Source of the DNA: Ornithinibacillus halotolerans
Lineage (GTDB): Bacteria; Bacillota; Bacilli; Bacillales; Amphibacillaceae
Assembly: GCF_014637405.1 (NCBI RefSeq)
Contig: NZ_BMEY01000012.1
Coordinates: forward strand, 38,886-102,885
Direction: 5' to 3'
DNA: 64,000 nucleotides
The notes below the pieces were generated by a model that was given only the letters and a program-made list of their open reading frames with translations, was not told the origin of the DNA and made no database searches. A program made the position numbers and the translations under genes. Of this stretch, positions 1-7,396 are shown piece by piece. Position 1 is the first letter of the stretch; each line of letters opens with the position of its first letter.

Positions 1-1
1 C

Positions 2-58
2 ATCTATGTCATTACTTCCGTTATATTAGCTGCTATTTCAGCAGTGATTGGTTTTTAA
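2..58 (+). CDS. C-terminus of a membrane protein (partial)
   Basis: The reading frame open from the left edge ends at TAA 56-58 and encodes 18 hydrophobic residues rich in Ile, Val and Ala, ending in IGF. This resembles the last membrane helix of an integral membrane protein whose body lies outside the window. The family cannot be named from so little. A palindromic repeat lies about 65 bp downstream. Confidence 0.45.
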   Translation: MYVITSVILAAISAVIGF

Positions 59-124
59 ATTTTAGCTTATTATATTTAATGAATAACGTTTCTGTAATTC
101 GAAAACTGGATTTACACTATTCTA

Positions 125-175
125 GGGACGGTTATCATGCTTCATTTTGAAGTGTGATAACCGTCTCCTTGCTTT
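125..175. repeat. Dispersed palindromic element, copy 1
   Basis: An 18-bp inverted repeat (GACGGTTATCATGCTTC arm, loop about 4, two mismatches) is flanked by GGGACGG on the left and CCTTGCTTTC on the right. The same framework recurs at 2171-2240, 4773-4845 and, more decayed, 18590-18639. The hairpin follows a gene end and could also act as a terminator, but the conserved outer sequence marks it as a dispersed element. Confidence 0.7.
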
Positions 176-192
176 CTTCAAAAAAAATAATT

Positions 193-220
193 GGAACGTT
201 TTCGAGAACCTGAATGTCTA
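193..220 (+). promoter_or_regulatory. Candidate ECF-type promoter for the sigma/DUF4179 operon
   Basis: GGAACG at 193-198 and TGTCTA at 215-220 are separated by 16 bp. This resembles the GGAAC / CGTC-like boxes of ECF sigma promoters and fits autoregulation of the downstream sigma gene. It is inferred from motif and spacing only. Confidence 0.35.
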
Positions 221-325
221 ATAGGTAGATTAATTGAATAAGTGAATGAAAGTTGATTCCTAATCTAGTGGAAAATTCTAGCTGATTGGACCATTATAGT
301 AAATATGAAGGGGAGGAGGGATGAT

Positions 326-865
326 ATGTCTATCTTTAAAATGAGAAAGTTACCAGAAGAACACGATTCATTTGAGCAATTACTAGTAAATGAACAAAAT
401 AAACTTTACCGTATTGCCTACTCCTATGTAAGAAATGAGCAGGATGCTTTAGATATTGTACAGGATGCGATTATAAAAGGATACAAATCCTTTCACAAGT
501 TAAAGGATAGAAGTCTGTTTTCAACATGGATGATTAGAATATTAATTAATTGTGCGCTAGACCATATAAGGCGTGAAAAAGTAGTCGTACCGTTTGAGGC
601 TGACTGGTATATTCCTCATGTAAATGAAGTCAATCAAACTATTATGTCAATGGATATCTCCCATGTTTTTGACCAATTAAAACCCAATCAAAAAACGATT
701 ATACTACTGCGATTTTTCGAGGGATACTCCATACGGGAAATAGCGGATATTCTCGAAAAGCCAGAGGGAACAATTAAATCACAGTTACATAGAACACTTC
801 AAATTCTGAAGAAAAAATTAGAAAGTGGAGGGGATGTTTATGGAGAAGCTTCATCAAGATATTAA
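326..865 (+). CDS. ECF-type RNA polymerase sigma factor
   Basis: A 179-residue sigma-70 family protein of ECF layout. Region 2 (roughly residues 14-85) has the LYRIAYSYVRNEQDALDIVQ segment and the FSTWMIRILIN motif. Region 4 (roughly 115-170) is a HTH with IREIADILEKPEGTIKSQLH. ATG 326 is preferred over an in-frame ATG at 305 because the strong site GGGAGGAGGG (311-320) lies between them. It should redirect RNA polymerase to a small envelope-stress-type regulon. The next gene overlaps it by 26 bp and encodes the predicted membrane anti-sigma factor, which is the usual arrangement for ECF pairs with a DUF4179 partner. The exact ECF subgroup cannot be assigned. Confidence 0.9.
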   Translation: MSIFKMRKLPEEHDSFEQLLVNEQNKLYRIAYSYVRNEQDALDIVQDAIIKGYKSFHKLKDRSLFSTWMIRILINCALDHIRREKVVVPFEADWYIPHVNEVNQTIMSMDISHVFDQLKPNQKTIILLRFFEGYSIREIADILEKPEGTIKSQLHRTLQILKKKLESGGDVYGEASSRY

Positions 866-2162
866 ACAGATGGTTGACCATGTCACCATTCCGGATGAAA
901 AGCTACATTCAACAGTTCAAAATGCTTTACTTAAAGCAACGAAAAAAGAAAAGCAAACGCATATAAAGAAACATCACATCATAGCAGCTATTGCATCTAT
1001 CTTTGTTATGGCATTTGGTGTTTTATTATTCCAATCGTATGAGGAGATTGCTAGTGGAGATCATTCGAAGAAAAGTATACTATTCCAAAATGGTGATGAA
1101 GGACTACAACGAATGGTTATGGAGGGGAAAGTACAAGATCTATCACTAGAGGTGGAGGATCAAGGAATCAAAGTACTGTTAAAGGAAGGATACATTGATA
1201 ATAGTAAAATGGCAGTATCGATCCAAATTATTCCTGACTCTACTATTACGTTTCCTGAACATACTTCATTAACCTATGAATGGTTATTGGATGGGGAACC
1301 GATTGGACCACCTGGATCGGAACGGATTCCTACAGAAGAATTAATATCGAATGGATATATATATATAGACATATATACAAACTTTCCACCAACAGCAAAT
1401 TTAGAGTTTCATATTTCCAAGATTAATGAGGTAGAAGGAAACTGGTCTTTTCAATTCCAATTAAGTAAAAATGAAGAGTTTATTGTGGAAAGTAATTTCG
1501 AGGTGAAACAAGATGCTTTCGGAAATTCATTACAAATTATTAGGGCTGAGCTAACCCCATCTGAACTTAATTTAGTAACAAATGTAAATCTGTTCTTAGA
1601 TGAGGCAGTTTCAGGCTTTCAAGATTATAAACTTGCTATAGTTGGTGTTGGTTCTGATGGAGAAAGGTATATCCCCAGCCAAGTAATGAGTACTTTCTAC
1701 GATACCCCAAGAGTTGATGGGAAACAGGGATTTTATCGAAACATGAAACTACCAAGAGGTGTTAATGTGTATTCCTATTTAATCGTTCCGTATATAATAA
1801 CGTACCAAGGGGAAAAAGTTACTTCAGCATATGGGGAAGGCTACAATTATGATCACTATAGTGTACCATTTGCAGAAGATGAGATTATTGGAGCGGAAAA
1901 TCCAATCAAAGTGGAAAAGATTAAGCAGGAATCGGATCGTACAGTTGTAACCTATGAGATGGATCTAGGTGTTCCAGAATTTCCTTATATTCACAACCGT
2001 GATACGGAAGAAATGACTTACCCAATTTCCTATAGAAGTGATGGTAGTACGATCGAGGTATCCTATCCCAAAATTGAAACAACGAAGGGACTAGAATTTT
2101 TCATGTATATAAAAACCTATCAGAAGTTCCCAGGACTTCAAACAGAAATCAACTTAAACTAG
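840..2162 (+). CDS. DUF4179-type membrane protein, predicted anti-sigma factor
   Basis: 440 residues. An approximately 45-residue cytoplasmic N-terminus (sigma-binding in this family) is followed by one transmembrane helix around residues 47-65 (IIAAIASIFVMAFGVLLF) and a large extracellular beta-rich domain. The layout matches DUF4179 proteins encoded beside ECF sigma factors. ATG 840 is preferred to the upstream GTG 825 and ATG 834 because GGAGGGG ends at 833, giving normal spacing. The start lies inside the sigma gene, implying translational coupling. Role inferred: holds the sigma factor inactive until an envelope signal arrives. The signal is unknown. Confidence 0.8.
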   Translation: MEKLHQDIKQMVDHVTIPDEKLHSTVQNALLKATKKEKQTHIKKHHIIAAIASIFVMAFGVLLFQSYEEIASGDHSKKSILFQNGDEGLQRMVMEGKVQDLSLEVEDQGIKVLLKEGYIDNSKMAVSIQIIPDSTITFPEHTSLTYEWLLDGEPIGPPGSERIPTEELISNGYIYIDIYTNFPPTANLEFHISKINEVEGNWSFQFQLSKNEEFIVESNFEVKQDAFGNSLQIIRAELTPSELNLVTNVNLFLDEAVSGFQDYKLAIVGVGSDGERYIPSQVMSTFYDTPRVDGKQGFYRNMKLPRGVNVYSYLIVPYIITYQGEKVTSAYGEGYNYDHYSVPFAEDEIIGAENPIKVEKIKQESDRTVVTYEMDLGVPEFPYIHNRDTEEMTYPISYRSDGSTIEVSYPKIETTKGLEFFMYIKTYQKFPGLQTEINLN

Positions 2163-2170
2163 TAAGCGAG

Positions 2171-2240
2171 GAGGCGGTTCTTATGCTTCGATAGAGGTTT
2201 TACTACCTTACATTGAAGCGCAAGAACTGTCCCCGTGCTT
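2171..2240. repeat. Dispersed palindromic element, copy 2
   Basis: Arms GGCGGTTCTTATGCTTC and GAAGCGCAAGAACTGTC are imperfectly complementary around a loop of about 25 nt, followed by CCCCGTGCTTC. The same outer framework as copies at 125 and 4773. It lies between two convergent genes. Confidence 0.7.
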
Positions 2241-2261
2241 CAATGTAATTTATGTATCATC

Positions 2262-2654
2262 TTATTTAAACTTCTTGGAATAGATAAATTCTGTAATCGG
2301 AAGAGTAACGATCGTTAAACCAACTACAATTAATAGGGGATAATTATCAATGTCATTAAAATTAGAGATACCTTCAGAAAGGACTAAAATTAAAGCTGCT
2401 AAAATCATTAATACAAAATATCCTATTTTAGCACTTTGGGCTTCAATATGTTTGTCCATTTCATCTTTCTCTCCACCACCTTCGTGGTTGCCCCAAGTAA
2501 GCATATTAAAAAGATAGGATAACGCAACAAAGCTAAAGAATATTCCTGCTCCATCAATCGTTCCAAACCGCAAATATTTGTATAATGTAAAACCTGCTAC
2601 TATAGCAAAAACAATAAATGCAAAAAAAGCGATGACTTTTCGAGACTTATCCAT
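2262..2654 (-). CDS. Four-helix membrane protein paired with an XRE regulator
   Basis: 130 residues with about four hydrophobic segments (residues about 8-25, 35-52, 77-95, 105-122) and a charged central loop (GGGEKDEMDKHIEAQ). It overlaps the XRE gene 2647-2862 by 8 bp on the same strand, so the two are co-transcribed and probably coupled. Small membrane protein/XRE pairs of this shape are common in Bacillus and the membrane partner usually has no assigned activity. I recognise the arrangement, not the function. Confidence 0.8.
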   Translation of the reverse strand: MDKSRKVIAFFAFIVFAIVAGFTLYKYLRFGTIDGAGIFFSFVALSYLFNMLTWGNHEGGGEKDEMDKHIEAQSAKIGYFVLMILAALILVLSEGISNFNDIDNYPLLIVVGLTIVTLPITEFIYSKKFK

Positions 2655-2862
2655 GTTTTTTTCCTCCTTTATCTAATGGTATAAATAAATCTTCCATGAC
2701 AACTCTTAAATTCTTTGCAATATCAAATGCTAGCTGTAAACTTGGGTCATATTTGTTATTCTCAATAGCATTAATCGTTTGCCTACTCACATTACATAAT
2801 TCTGCTAGTTTCCCTTGTGAGAGACCGTTTTTTTCTCTGTACTCCTTAATTCTATTTTCCAT
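2647..2862 (-). CDS. XRE-family HTH transcriptional regulator
   Basis: 71 residues, essentially a single Cro/C1-type HTH: IKEYREKNGLSQGKLAELCN then VSRQTINAIENNKYDPSL. The ATG at 2862 is chosen over GTG 2877 because GGAGG lies 8 bp before the ATG. It is the first gene of a two-gene operon with a membrane protein. Two inverted-repeat operators lie within about 100 bp upstream, so autoregulation is likely. Length and sequence resemble YozG/YvaO-like short regulators. Confidence 0.92.
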   Translation of the reverse strand: MENRIKEYREKNGLSQGKLAELCNVSRQTINAIENNKYDPSLQLAFDIAKNLRVVMEDLFIPLDKGGKKHG

Positions 2863-2884
2863 TTCATATTCCTCCACATTTACA

Positions 2885-2910
2885 AAGGTGTAAAAAACCT
2901 TTTACACCTT
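2885..2910. promoter_or_regulatory. Operator 1 of the XRE operon
   Basis: Perfect 11-bp inverted repeat AAGGTGTAAAA-n4-TTTTACACCTT, 23 bp upstream of the XRE start codon. An exact dyad at this place is the expected binding site of a dimeric Cro/C1-type regulator. Confidence 0.75.
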
Positions 2911-2930
2911 AATGATACAAAAAGGCAAAG

Positions 2931-2956
2931 AGGGTGTCAAATATGTTTTACACTTT
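2931..2956. promoter_or_regulatory. Operator 2 of the XRE operon
   Basis: AGGGTGTCAAA-n4-TTTTACACTTT: the same 11-4-11 geometry and GTGTnAAA core as the dyad at 2885-2910, start to start 46 bp away, with more mismatches. It reads as a second, weaker operator. Confidence 0.65.
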
Positions 2957-3003
2957 TTTGCCCTAAAAAGAAAAATAGTATGACGAATTTCCGTGGGAAA
3001 CCA

Positions 3004-3831
3004 TTAAACAGTCCGGAACTTCACATCTAGTAAACTTCTTGCTTTTTCTGTATTCAAAGAGCTATCTAGCGGTACAAATGGTTGCTTGGTAGGATCTATC
3101 TCTAGCGGTTGTATAGCACGTTCGTCATAGCCTAAATCTTTTAATCTTGTTTTATAAAACATATAATAGCTAGTCTTTTGATCCGGACCAACATGGATTA
3201 TACCTTGGTAGTTCTTAATAGATAACTCTAGAATCGCATTTGCTAAATCTTCTACGTGAACAAATGTTTTATATAGATTAGAAGCTGCTAAAAAGACATT
3301 TTTATCTTGAATTTCCCTTAATACCCGTTGAGTTCGTTGCTCTATTTGATGATGGTAGTCCCTTCCATATAGAGGGCCAGTACGAATAATAACATGGTTT
3401 TTATGTAACTCTTGGGTTTTTGTTTCACCATGAATTTTTGCATTAACATATGTCGATAGGGCTGCATTTTCAGGAAATGGAGTTGGCTCATCTATCTCGG
3501 TATAGTTCCCTTTACCATCAAGGAATAGTGCGTCCGTAGATAGGAAAATAAGTTTTGCTTTTGGACTTAGCACAGATAGTAAATTAGTTAATCCAATATT
3601 AATTAAGATGTCTTCTTCATCCCTGCTCAGAAGCGTCCATACAACTACATCTGGAAGGAATTCACTTATTACTTGTTTAATAGAATCTATTTCCATTACA
3701 TTCATTTCTATTATTTGAGGATGCTTATTAGTATATCTAGAGGTACCTAGTACATGAATCCCGCGTTCTTTAGCGAATCCAAATAAAGTGGAGCCTAGGA
3801 ATCCTGTTGCTCCGATAATTAACATTTTCAA
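3004..3831 (-). CDS. SDR-family reductase, RmlD/dTDP-4-dehydrorhamnose reductase-like
   Basis: 275 residues. An N-terminal Rossmann fold has the NAD(P) motif GATGFLGS (residues 7-14), and the downstream YVNAKIHGE segment contains the SDR Tyr-x-x-x-Lys pair. Overall similarity is to the RmlD substrate-binding/NAD-epimerase group of extended SDRs. The start is TTG 3831, since GGAGG lies 7 bp upstream and an ATG follows two codons later. It is monocistronic; no sugar-nucleotide genes are near, so the substrate is unknown. Cytosolic. Confidence 0.8.
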   Translation of the reverse strand: MKMLIIGATGFLGSTLFGFAKERGIHVLGTSRYTNKHPQIIEMNVMEIDSIKQVISEFLPDVVVWTLLSRDEEDILINIGLTNLLSVLSPKAKLIFLSTDALFLDGKGNYTEIDEPTPFPENAALSTYVNAKIHGETKTQELHKNHVIIRTGPLYGRDYHHQIEQRTQRVLREIQDKNVFLAASNLYKTFVHVEDLANAILELSIKNYQGIIHVGPDQKTSYYMFYKTRLKDLGYDERAIQPLEIDPTKQPFVPLDSSLNTEKARSLLDVKFRTV

Positions 3832-3974
3832 AGTTGATCCTCCTTTTTGGAAGTAACTGATTAGTAATGAGTGTTGCTACTTCTAAATATCATTTTATCA
3901 TTTTGCCTTCTTTCTTTGTATGAGAATAATATACATGTAAGTGTGGAATAAACTAGTTAAGAGGGGGATATGAA

Positions 3975-4763
3975 TTGAAGAGGTTAGGGGTGTTTAGTTT
4001 CATTGTGATGTTGTTATTTACAATTACAGCTTGTGCTTCCTCGGATAGCGAAGATAGTAAAAAAGAAGCAATGAGTGAAGAAACAAAGGAAGAAAAGAAG
4101 GAAAGTTCGGAAGAGGAATCAGAAACTGCGGAAGATAGTAGTACAGAATATGAAACCTGTAAAGGACTCCTGTTATCTGTTAGTCAAGAAATTGAAGGGG
4201 ATGCTCTTGCGGAATGTGTTGTGGAAGCAATGCTTGTGCAGCAATCAGGCACGCAAATTGTGAAGAACGATAGTGGTATTACTACTATAGTGGATTTTCA
4301 ATGGGTTCCTCATTTTTCACTGTCTGCATCAAATGGTGAATATTCTGTCATTCTGAGGGGAGATACCGGCTGGATGCAAACATTAGATGGAAGGTGGGTA
4401 CAAGAGGACCTGAATAGTACACATCCAGAAACCAAAACGGCGAATGTCGTTATCCAAGGGTTTCGTACTTTTGTAGATCCACGTTTCATTGGCGAACTTC
4501 TAGGAAAGGTATCCAGTTGGACTGTTGTTGGGGAAAAGATTATTCCAGATAAAGATGCCTTTACAGATGTTGCATGGAAATTAATATCAGATGATGTAGT
4601 TGATATGGAAATTTCCACCATTTCAGATTTTGAACTTTATATAACAAATGACTATCTCGTTGCATATTTTGCTGCTACTGGAACAATGGGTGATATTAGC
4701 GCAAGGAATAGTAATACATTCACCCAATGGGGTAATGAAGTAGATATTCCGAATCCAGAATAG
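3975..4763 (+). CDS. Lipoprotein of unknown function
   Basis: 262 residues starting at TTG 3975 behind GAGGGGG. A lysine/arginine start, hydrophobic core and lipobox FTITAC (Cys about 20) mark a lipoprotein signal peptide. A very acidic Ser/Glu/Lys linker (about 22-60) separates it from a folded domain beginning YETCKGLL. The domain does not match a family I can name. The 3' end is followed within 10 bp by palindromic element copy 3. Predicted location: outer face of the cytoplasmic membrane. Confidence 0.75.
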   Translation: MKRLGVFSFIVMLLFTITACASSDSEDSKKEAMSEETKEEKKESSEEESETAEDSSTEYETCKGLLLSVSQEIEGDALAECVVEAMLVQQSGTQIVKNDSGITTIVDFQWVPHFSLSASNGEYSVILRGDTGWMQTLDGRWVQEDLNSTHPETKTANVVIQGFRTFVDPRFIGELLGKVSSWTVVGEKIIPDKDAFTDVAWKLISDDVVDMEISTISDFELYITNDYLVAYFAATGTMGDISARNSNTFTQWGNEVDIPNPE

Positions 4764-4772
4764 GTGGGCAAA

Positions 4773-4845
4773 GGGACGGTTCTCATGCTCCATTATTTAA
4801 GGTAAATTACCTTATTGTTAGTGCGAGAACCGTCCTCTTGCTTCA
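4773..4845. repeat. Dispersed palindromic element, copy 3 (carries a stop codon)
   Basis: GGGACGGTTCTCATGCTCC ... GTGCGAGAACCGTCCTCTTGCTTC: a long imperfect hairpin with an inner GGTAA/TTACC stem. The terminal TTGCTTCA contains TCA 4843-4845, the stop codon of the minus-strand gene 4843-5331. It can serve as a bidirectional terminator for two convergent genes. Confidence 0.75.
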
Positions 4846-5331
4846 ATCATCTAATTCAATCGTCTCATTAATATCCACTGACTCTGCATCTTGTCCTGTC
4901 ATTCGTTTATAGAAAAAGGCAATATTCTTGAGAAGATTTCCTTGTTCCCAATATTCTGCTGCTTCAACGTGTACTTTTATCAAGATAATATTAGAATCAT
5001 CATAAGTCGTTTGCATAATTTTTTCGTACATTTTGCTCCATAATTCTTTTTTCTTAGCCATGTCTTCCACAATCTCTGCTTTCCCACGAACAGAAACATA
5101 CGATTTACCGACATAGGCAACATTCACATCTTGATTATGTAAGATTTCCTTATATTTATCCGTTTCTTTTTTGGTGAAGAACCATAGATCCCCATCAAAT
5201 TCTACTTCCTGCGTCTTCATCGGACGAGAAACAAGTCCTTCTTCTGTAGCGGTAGTGAACATCGCGATTTCTACATCTTTAATTAATTCTCTTAATGTCT
5301 CAATATCTTCTTGTTTCAGTTTATTAGACAT
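4843..5331 (-). CDS. Pyridoxamine 5'-phosphate oxidase-fold protein (YdaG-like general stress protein 26 family)
   Basis: 162 residues with the split-barrel flavin-binding fold: MFTTATEEGLVSRPM, then DLWFFTKKETDKYKEI and VNVAYVGKSYVSVRGKAEI. This is typical of the stress-protein 26/YdaG group, which bind FMN and are usually under general stress control. The ATG at 5331 is preferred to GTG 5340 because GAGGTG sits about 7 bp before it. The stop codon lies at the edge of palindromic element copy 3. Catalytic activity in the family is poorly defined. Confidence 0.85.
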   Translation of the reverse strand: MSNKLKQEDIETLRELIKDVEIAMFTTATEEGLVSRPMKTQEVEFDGDLWFFTKKETDKYKEILHNQDVNVAYVGKSYVSVRGKAEIVEDMAKKKELWSKMYEKIMQTTYDDSNIILIKVHVEAAEYWEQGNLLKNIAFFYKRMTGQDAESVDINETIELDD

Positions 5332-5448
5332 TCCAATCACCTCTTCAAGGTCTTATCCTGTCCGTAGGTTAATTTTTTATTCGTTATCTATTCGAGAAGA
5401 TATATTTCTATCAATTCGACAATAATCTACTTTCTTTGACAACGTGGT

Positions 5449-5463
5449 TGGAAAGCGTTTCCA
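5449..5463 (+). promoter_or_regulatory. cre-like palindrome overlapping the SDR promoter region
   Basis: TGGAAAGCGTTTCCA is a near-perfect 15-bp palindrome and matches 12 of 14 positions of a CcpA cre site if read from the second G. It lies just downstream of a TTGACA at 5436-5441 and 40 bp before the SDR start, a position suited to carbon catabolite repression. Motif only. Confidence 0.4.
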
Positions 5464-5503
5464 TTAAATTGTAAGAAAATTCACTGCAAAGGGGAAACAT
5501 CAT

Positions 5504-6274
5504 ATGAATAAATTTTCAGGTAAAGTAGCGATTGTTACAGGTGGAGCATCAGGTATTGGTTATGCTATTGTCAATCGTCTATTAAATCAAGGAATTAAAG
5601 TAGCTGTTGCAGATTTGAATGAAGATAGATTAAAAGAATTAGAAGAAGAACATAAAGGTAATTTAATTGGTGTTGTTACAAACGTAACGAAAGAAAAAGA
5701 TATTGAAGCATTAGTACAAAAAACGGTTGATACATTTGGCGGATTAGACTATGGCTTTAACGTAGCAGGTGCATCTCGTTCAGCTCTAATCACTGATCAA
5801 AGTGAAGAAGATTGGGACTTTACCGTAGATTTATGTCTGAAAGGCGTATTCTTATCTGTTAAACATCAAGCAAGATACATGAAGGAACATGGTGGGGGAG
5901 CGATTGTTAACGTTGCTTCATTAAACGCACATGTACCAATGTTCTACGGTGCTGCTTACTCATCAGCGAAAGCAGGGGTAGAAATGCTGACGAAAAACGC
6001 TGCATTAGAACTAGCACAACATAATATTCGTGTAAATGCTCTATTACCAGGTTTAGTTTCTACACCTTTAACAAAAGGATTAACGGATCATGAAGGAATC
6101 AATGAAGCTTATAAAGAGCGTATCCCAATGAGACGCCCAGCAGATCCAGACGAAATGGCAGGACCTGCAATGTTCTTAGTAAGTGACGACGCTTCTTACG
6201 TCAACGGTACAGGATTAGTTGTAGATGGTGCATGGGAAGTTAGCGGTTATCCAGACCTAAGTAAATTTATGTAA
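5504..6274 (+). CDS. Classical SDR-family NAD(P)-dependent oxidoreductase
   Basis: 256 residues, the normal length for a classical SDR. Cofactor motif TGGASGIG (residues 12-19), NVAGAS (the NNAG-type motif), catalytic Ser in VNVASLN, and Tyr-x-x-x-Lys in YSSAKAG. It belongs with 3-oxoacyl-ACP-reductase/glucose-dehydrogenase-like enzymes; the substrate cannot be read from sequence. Preceded by TTGACA and a cre-like palindrome, so catabolite control is possible. Ends before a clear terminator, monocistronic. Confidence 0.88.
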   Translation: MNKFSGKVAIVTGGASGIGYAIVNRLLNQGIKVAVADLNEDRLKELEEEHKGNLIGVVTNVTKEKDIEALVQKTVDTFGGLDYGFNVAGASRSALITDQSEEDWDFTVDLCLKGVFLSVKHQARYMKEHGGGAIVNVASLNAHVPMFYGAAYSSAKAGVEMLTKNAALELAQHNIRVNALLPGLVSTPLTKGLTDHEGINEAYKERIPMRRPADPDEMAGPAMFLVSDDASYVNGTGLVVDGAWEVSGYPDLSKFM

Positions 6275-6289
6275 TAATTGATAGAGTTT

Positions 6290-6323
6290 AAAAAGTGCTA
6301 GAATTAGTTCTAGTACTTTTTTT
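6290..6323 (+). terminator. Rho-independent terminator after the SDR gene
   Basis: AAAAGTGCTAGAA / TTCTAGTACTTTT stem with one mismatch and a 4-nt loop, followed by a T run. Confidence 0.85.
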
Positions 6324-6399
6324 ATTTGCTTAATTTAACTTGAGATAGAGTGATATTATTGAAAGGCTGTTTATAGAGGCTATTCCTTCCATAACGGAA

Positions 6400-6924
6400 T
6401 TAGTTATTCCTATTCTCTCTATACCAAACTAATGCTTTTTCTTCGATTTCTTTCACTAGTTGGTCTTTCCCATTTATATATGACTCCATATCGAGCGGGA
6501 ATTGTTGCGATAATTTTTCCTTTAAATCACCATAACGCTGCTTATCCGTCTCATGCATTCTCAAATAATCTCTAAACGCTATGTGTCTGTCAATATCATC
6601 ACTACCAACTTGGAAGATGTGTACATGATGGGTTCGCATGTCTCCACCTTTGCGAAAGTATCTCCGCTTTGGTATCCCGTTCTCTCCTTTAGGTTCATAT
6701 CCTATGGCTTCCATCTCATGATTGAATTTATCCACTTCATCTATGTTTCGAACAACTGGCATGATGTCGATAATCGGTTTTGCTTTTAAGCCAGGGACGG
6801 ACGTACTACCGATATGGTGTATAACAATAACCTCATCACCAAATATGTGCTTCAGTTTCTTTGCTTCTTCTGCAAAAAGGTGGGGCCAATTTTCATTATA
6901 TGGATGTACTTCTACTTTTCTCAT
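6400..6924 (-). CDS. GrpB family protein (UPF0157)
   Basis: 174 residues, full length for the family. Diagnostic segments are PYNENWPHLFAEEAKKL, HHIGSTSVPGLKAKPIID (nucleotidyltransferase-like GSTSVPGLAAKP motif) and HVHIFQVGSDD. The fold is nucleotidyltransferase-like; GrpB-family proteins have no firmly established activity. RBS AGGGGG. Stands alone on the minus strand between two plus-strand genes. Cytosolic. Confidence 0.92.
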   Translation of the reverse strand: MRKVEVHPYNENWPHLFAEEAKKLKHIFGDEVIVIHHIGSTSVPGLKAKPIIDIMPVVRNIDEVDKFNHEMEAIGYEPKGENGIPKRRYFRKGGDMRTHHVHIFQVGSDDIDRHIAFRDYLRMHETDKQRYGDLKEKLSQQFPLDMESYINGKDQLVKEIEEKALVWYRENRNN

Positions 6925-7150
6925 CGTAATTCCCCCTCAACTAAATACTCCATTTTATTTAAGTATATCATCCGACATCTTCAAATTGTGCTTTAAATCA
7001 ACTAGGAACCTACTAAAATGAACTTCTACCAAACAAAACAAAAAATAATTTAAATAAATGCCCCCTTTTCCAACTCCACTTCGATTGTAACTATGAGAGG
7101 AGAAATCCTCCTATTACACCTGAACAAACATAACGAAAGGAGGCAATTAG

Positions 7151-7336
7151 TTGAAGCGACATACATTAACGGTAAAGGAAGTTGCTCATTATCTCGGTGT
7201 CCACACTGACACCATTTGCACGATGGTTAAATTAAAACAAATTCCCCATTTGAAACTGAGAAACCGAATTTTTTTCACAAAGGATTCTATTGATCTATGG
7301 ATGCAAGAACAAGCTAAGAAAAGTTTTACGAAATAA
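7151..7336 (+). CDS. Small excisionase-type HTH protein
   Basis: 61 residues starting at TTG behind AAAGGAGG. It is a single HTH_17/MerR-like domain: LTVKEVAHYLGVHTDTICTMV then KLKQIPHLKLRNRIFFTKDSIDLWM, the layout of excisionase-family DNA-binding proteins. It lies 60 bp upstream of the DnaB-type ATPase gene on the same strand. Such small proteins bind a short DNA site and can act in recombination or replication-initiation complexes. No integrase or attachment site is visible nearby. Confidence 0.85.
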   Translation: MKRHTLTVKEVAHYLGVHTDTICTMVKLKQIPHLKLRNRIFFTKDSIDLWMQEQAKKSFTK

Positions 7337-7396
7337 AGGTAGGAAAGTAGGAATGATTGACTTGCGACTATAAAAAATAAAAGGAGCGTGTTTTAA

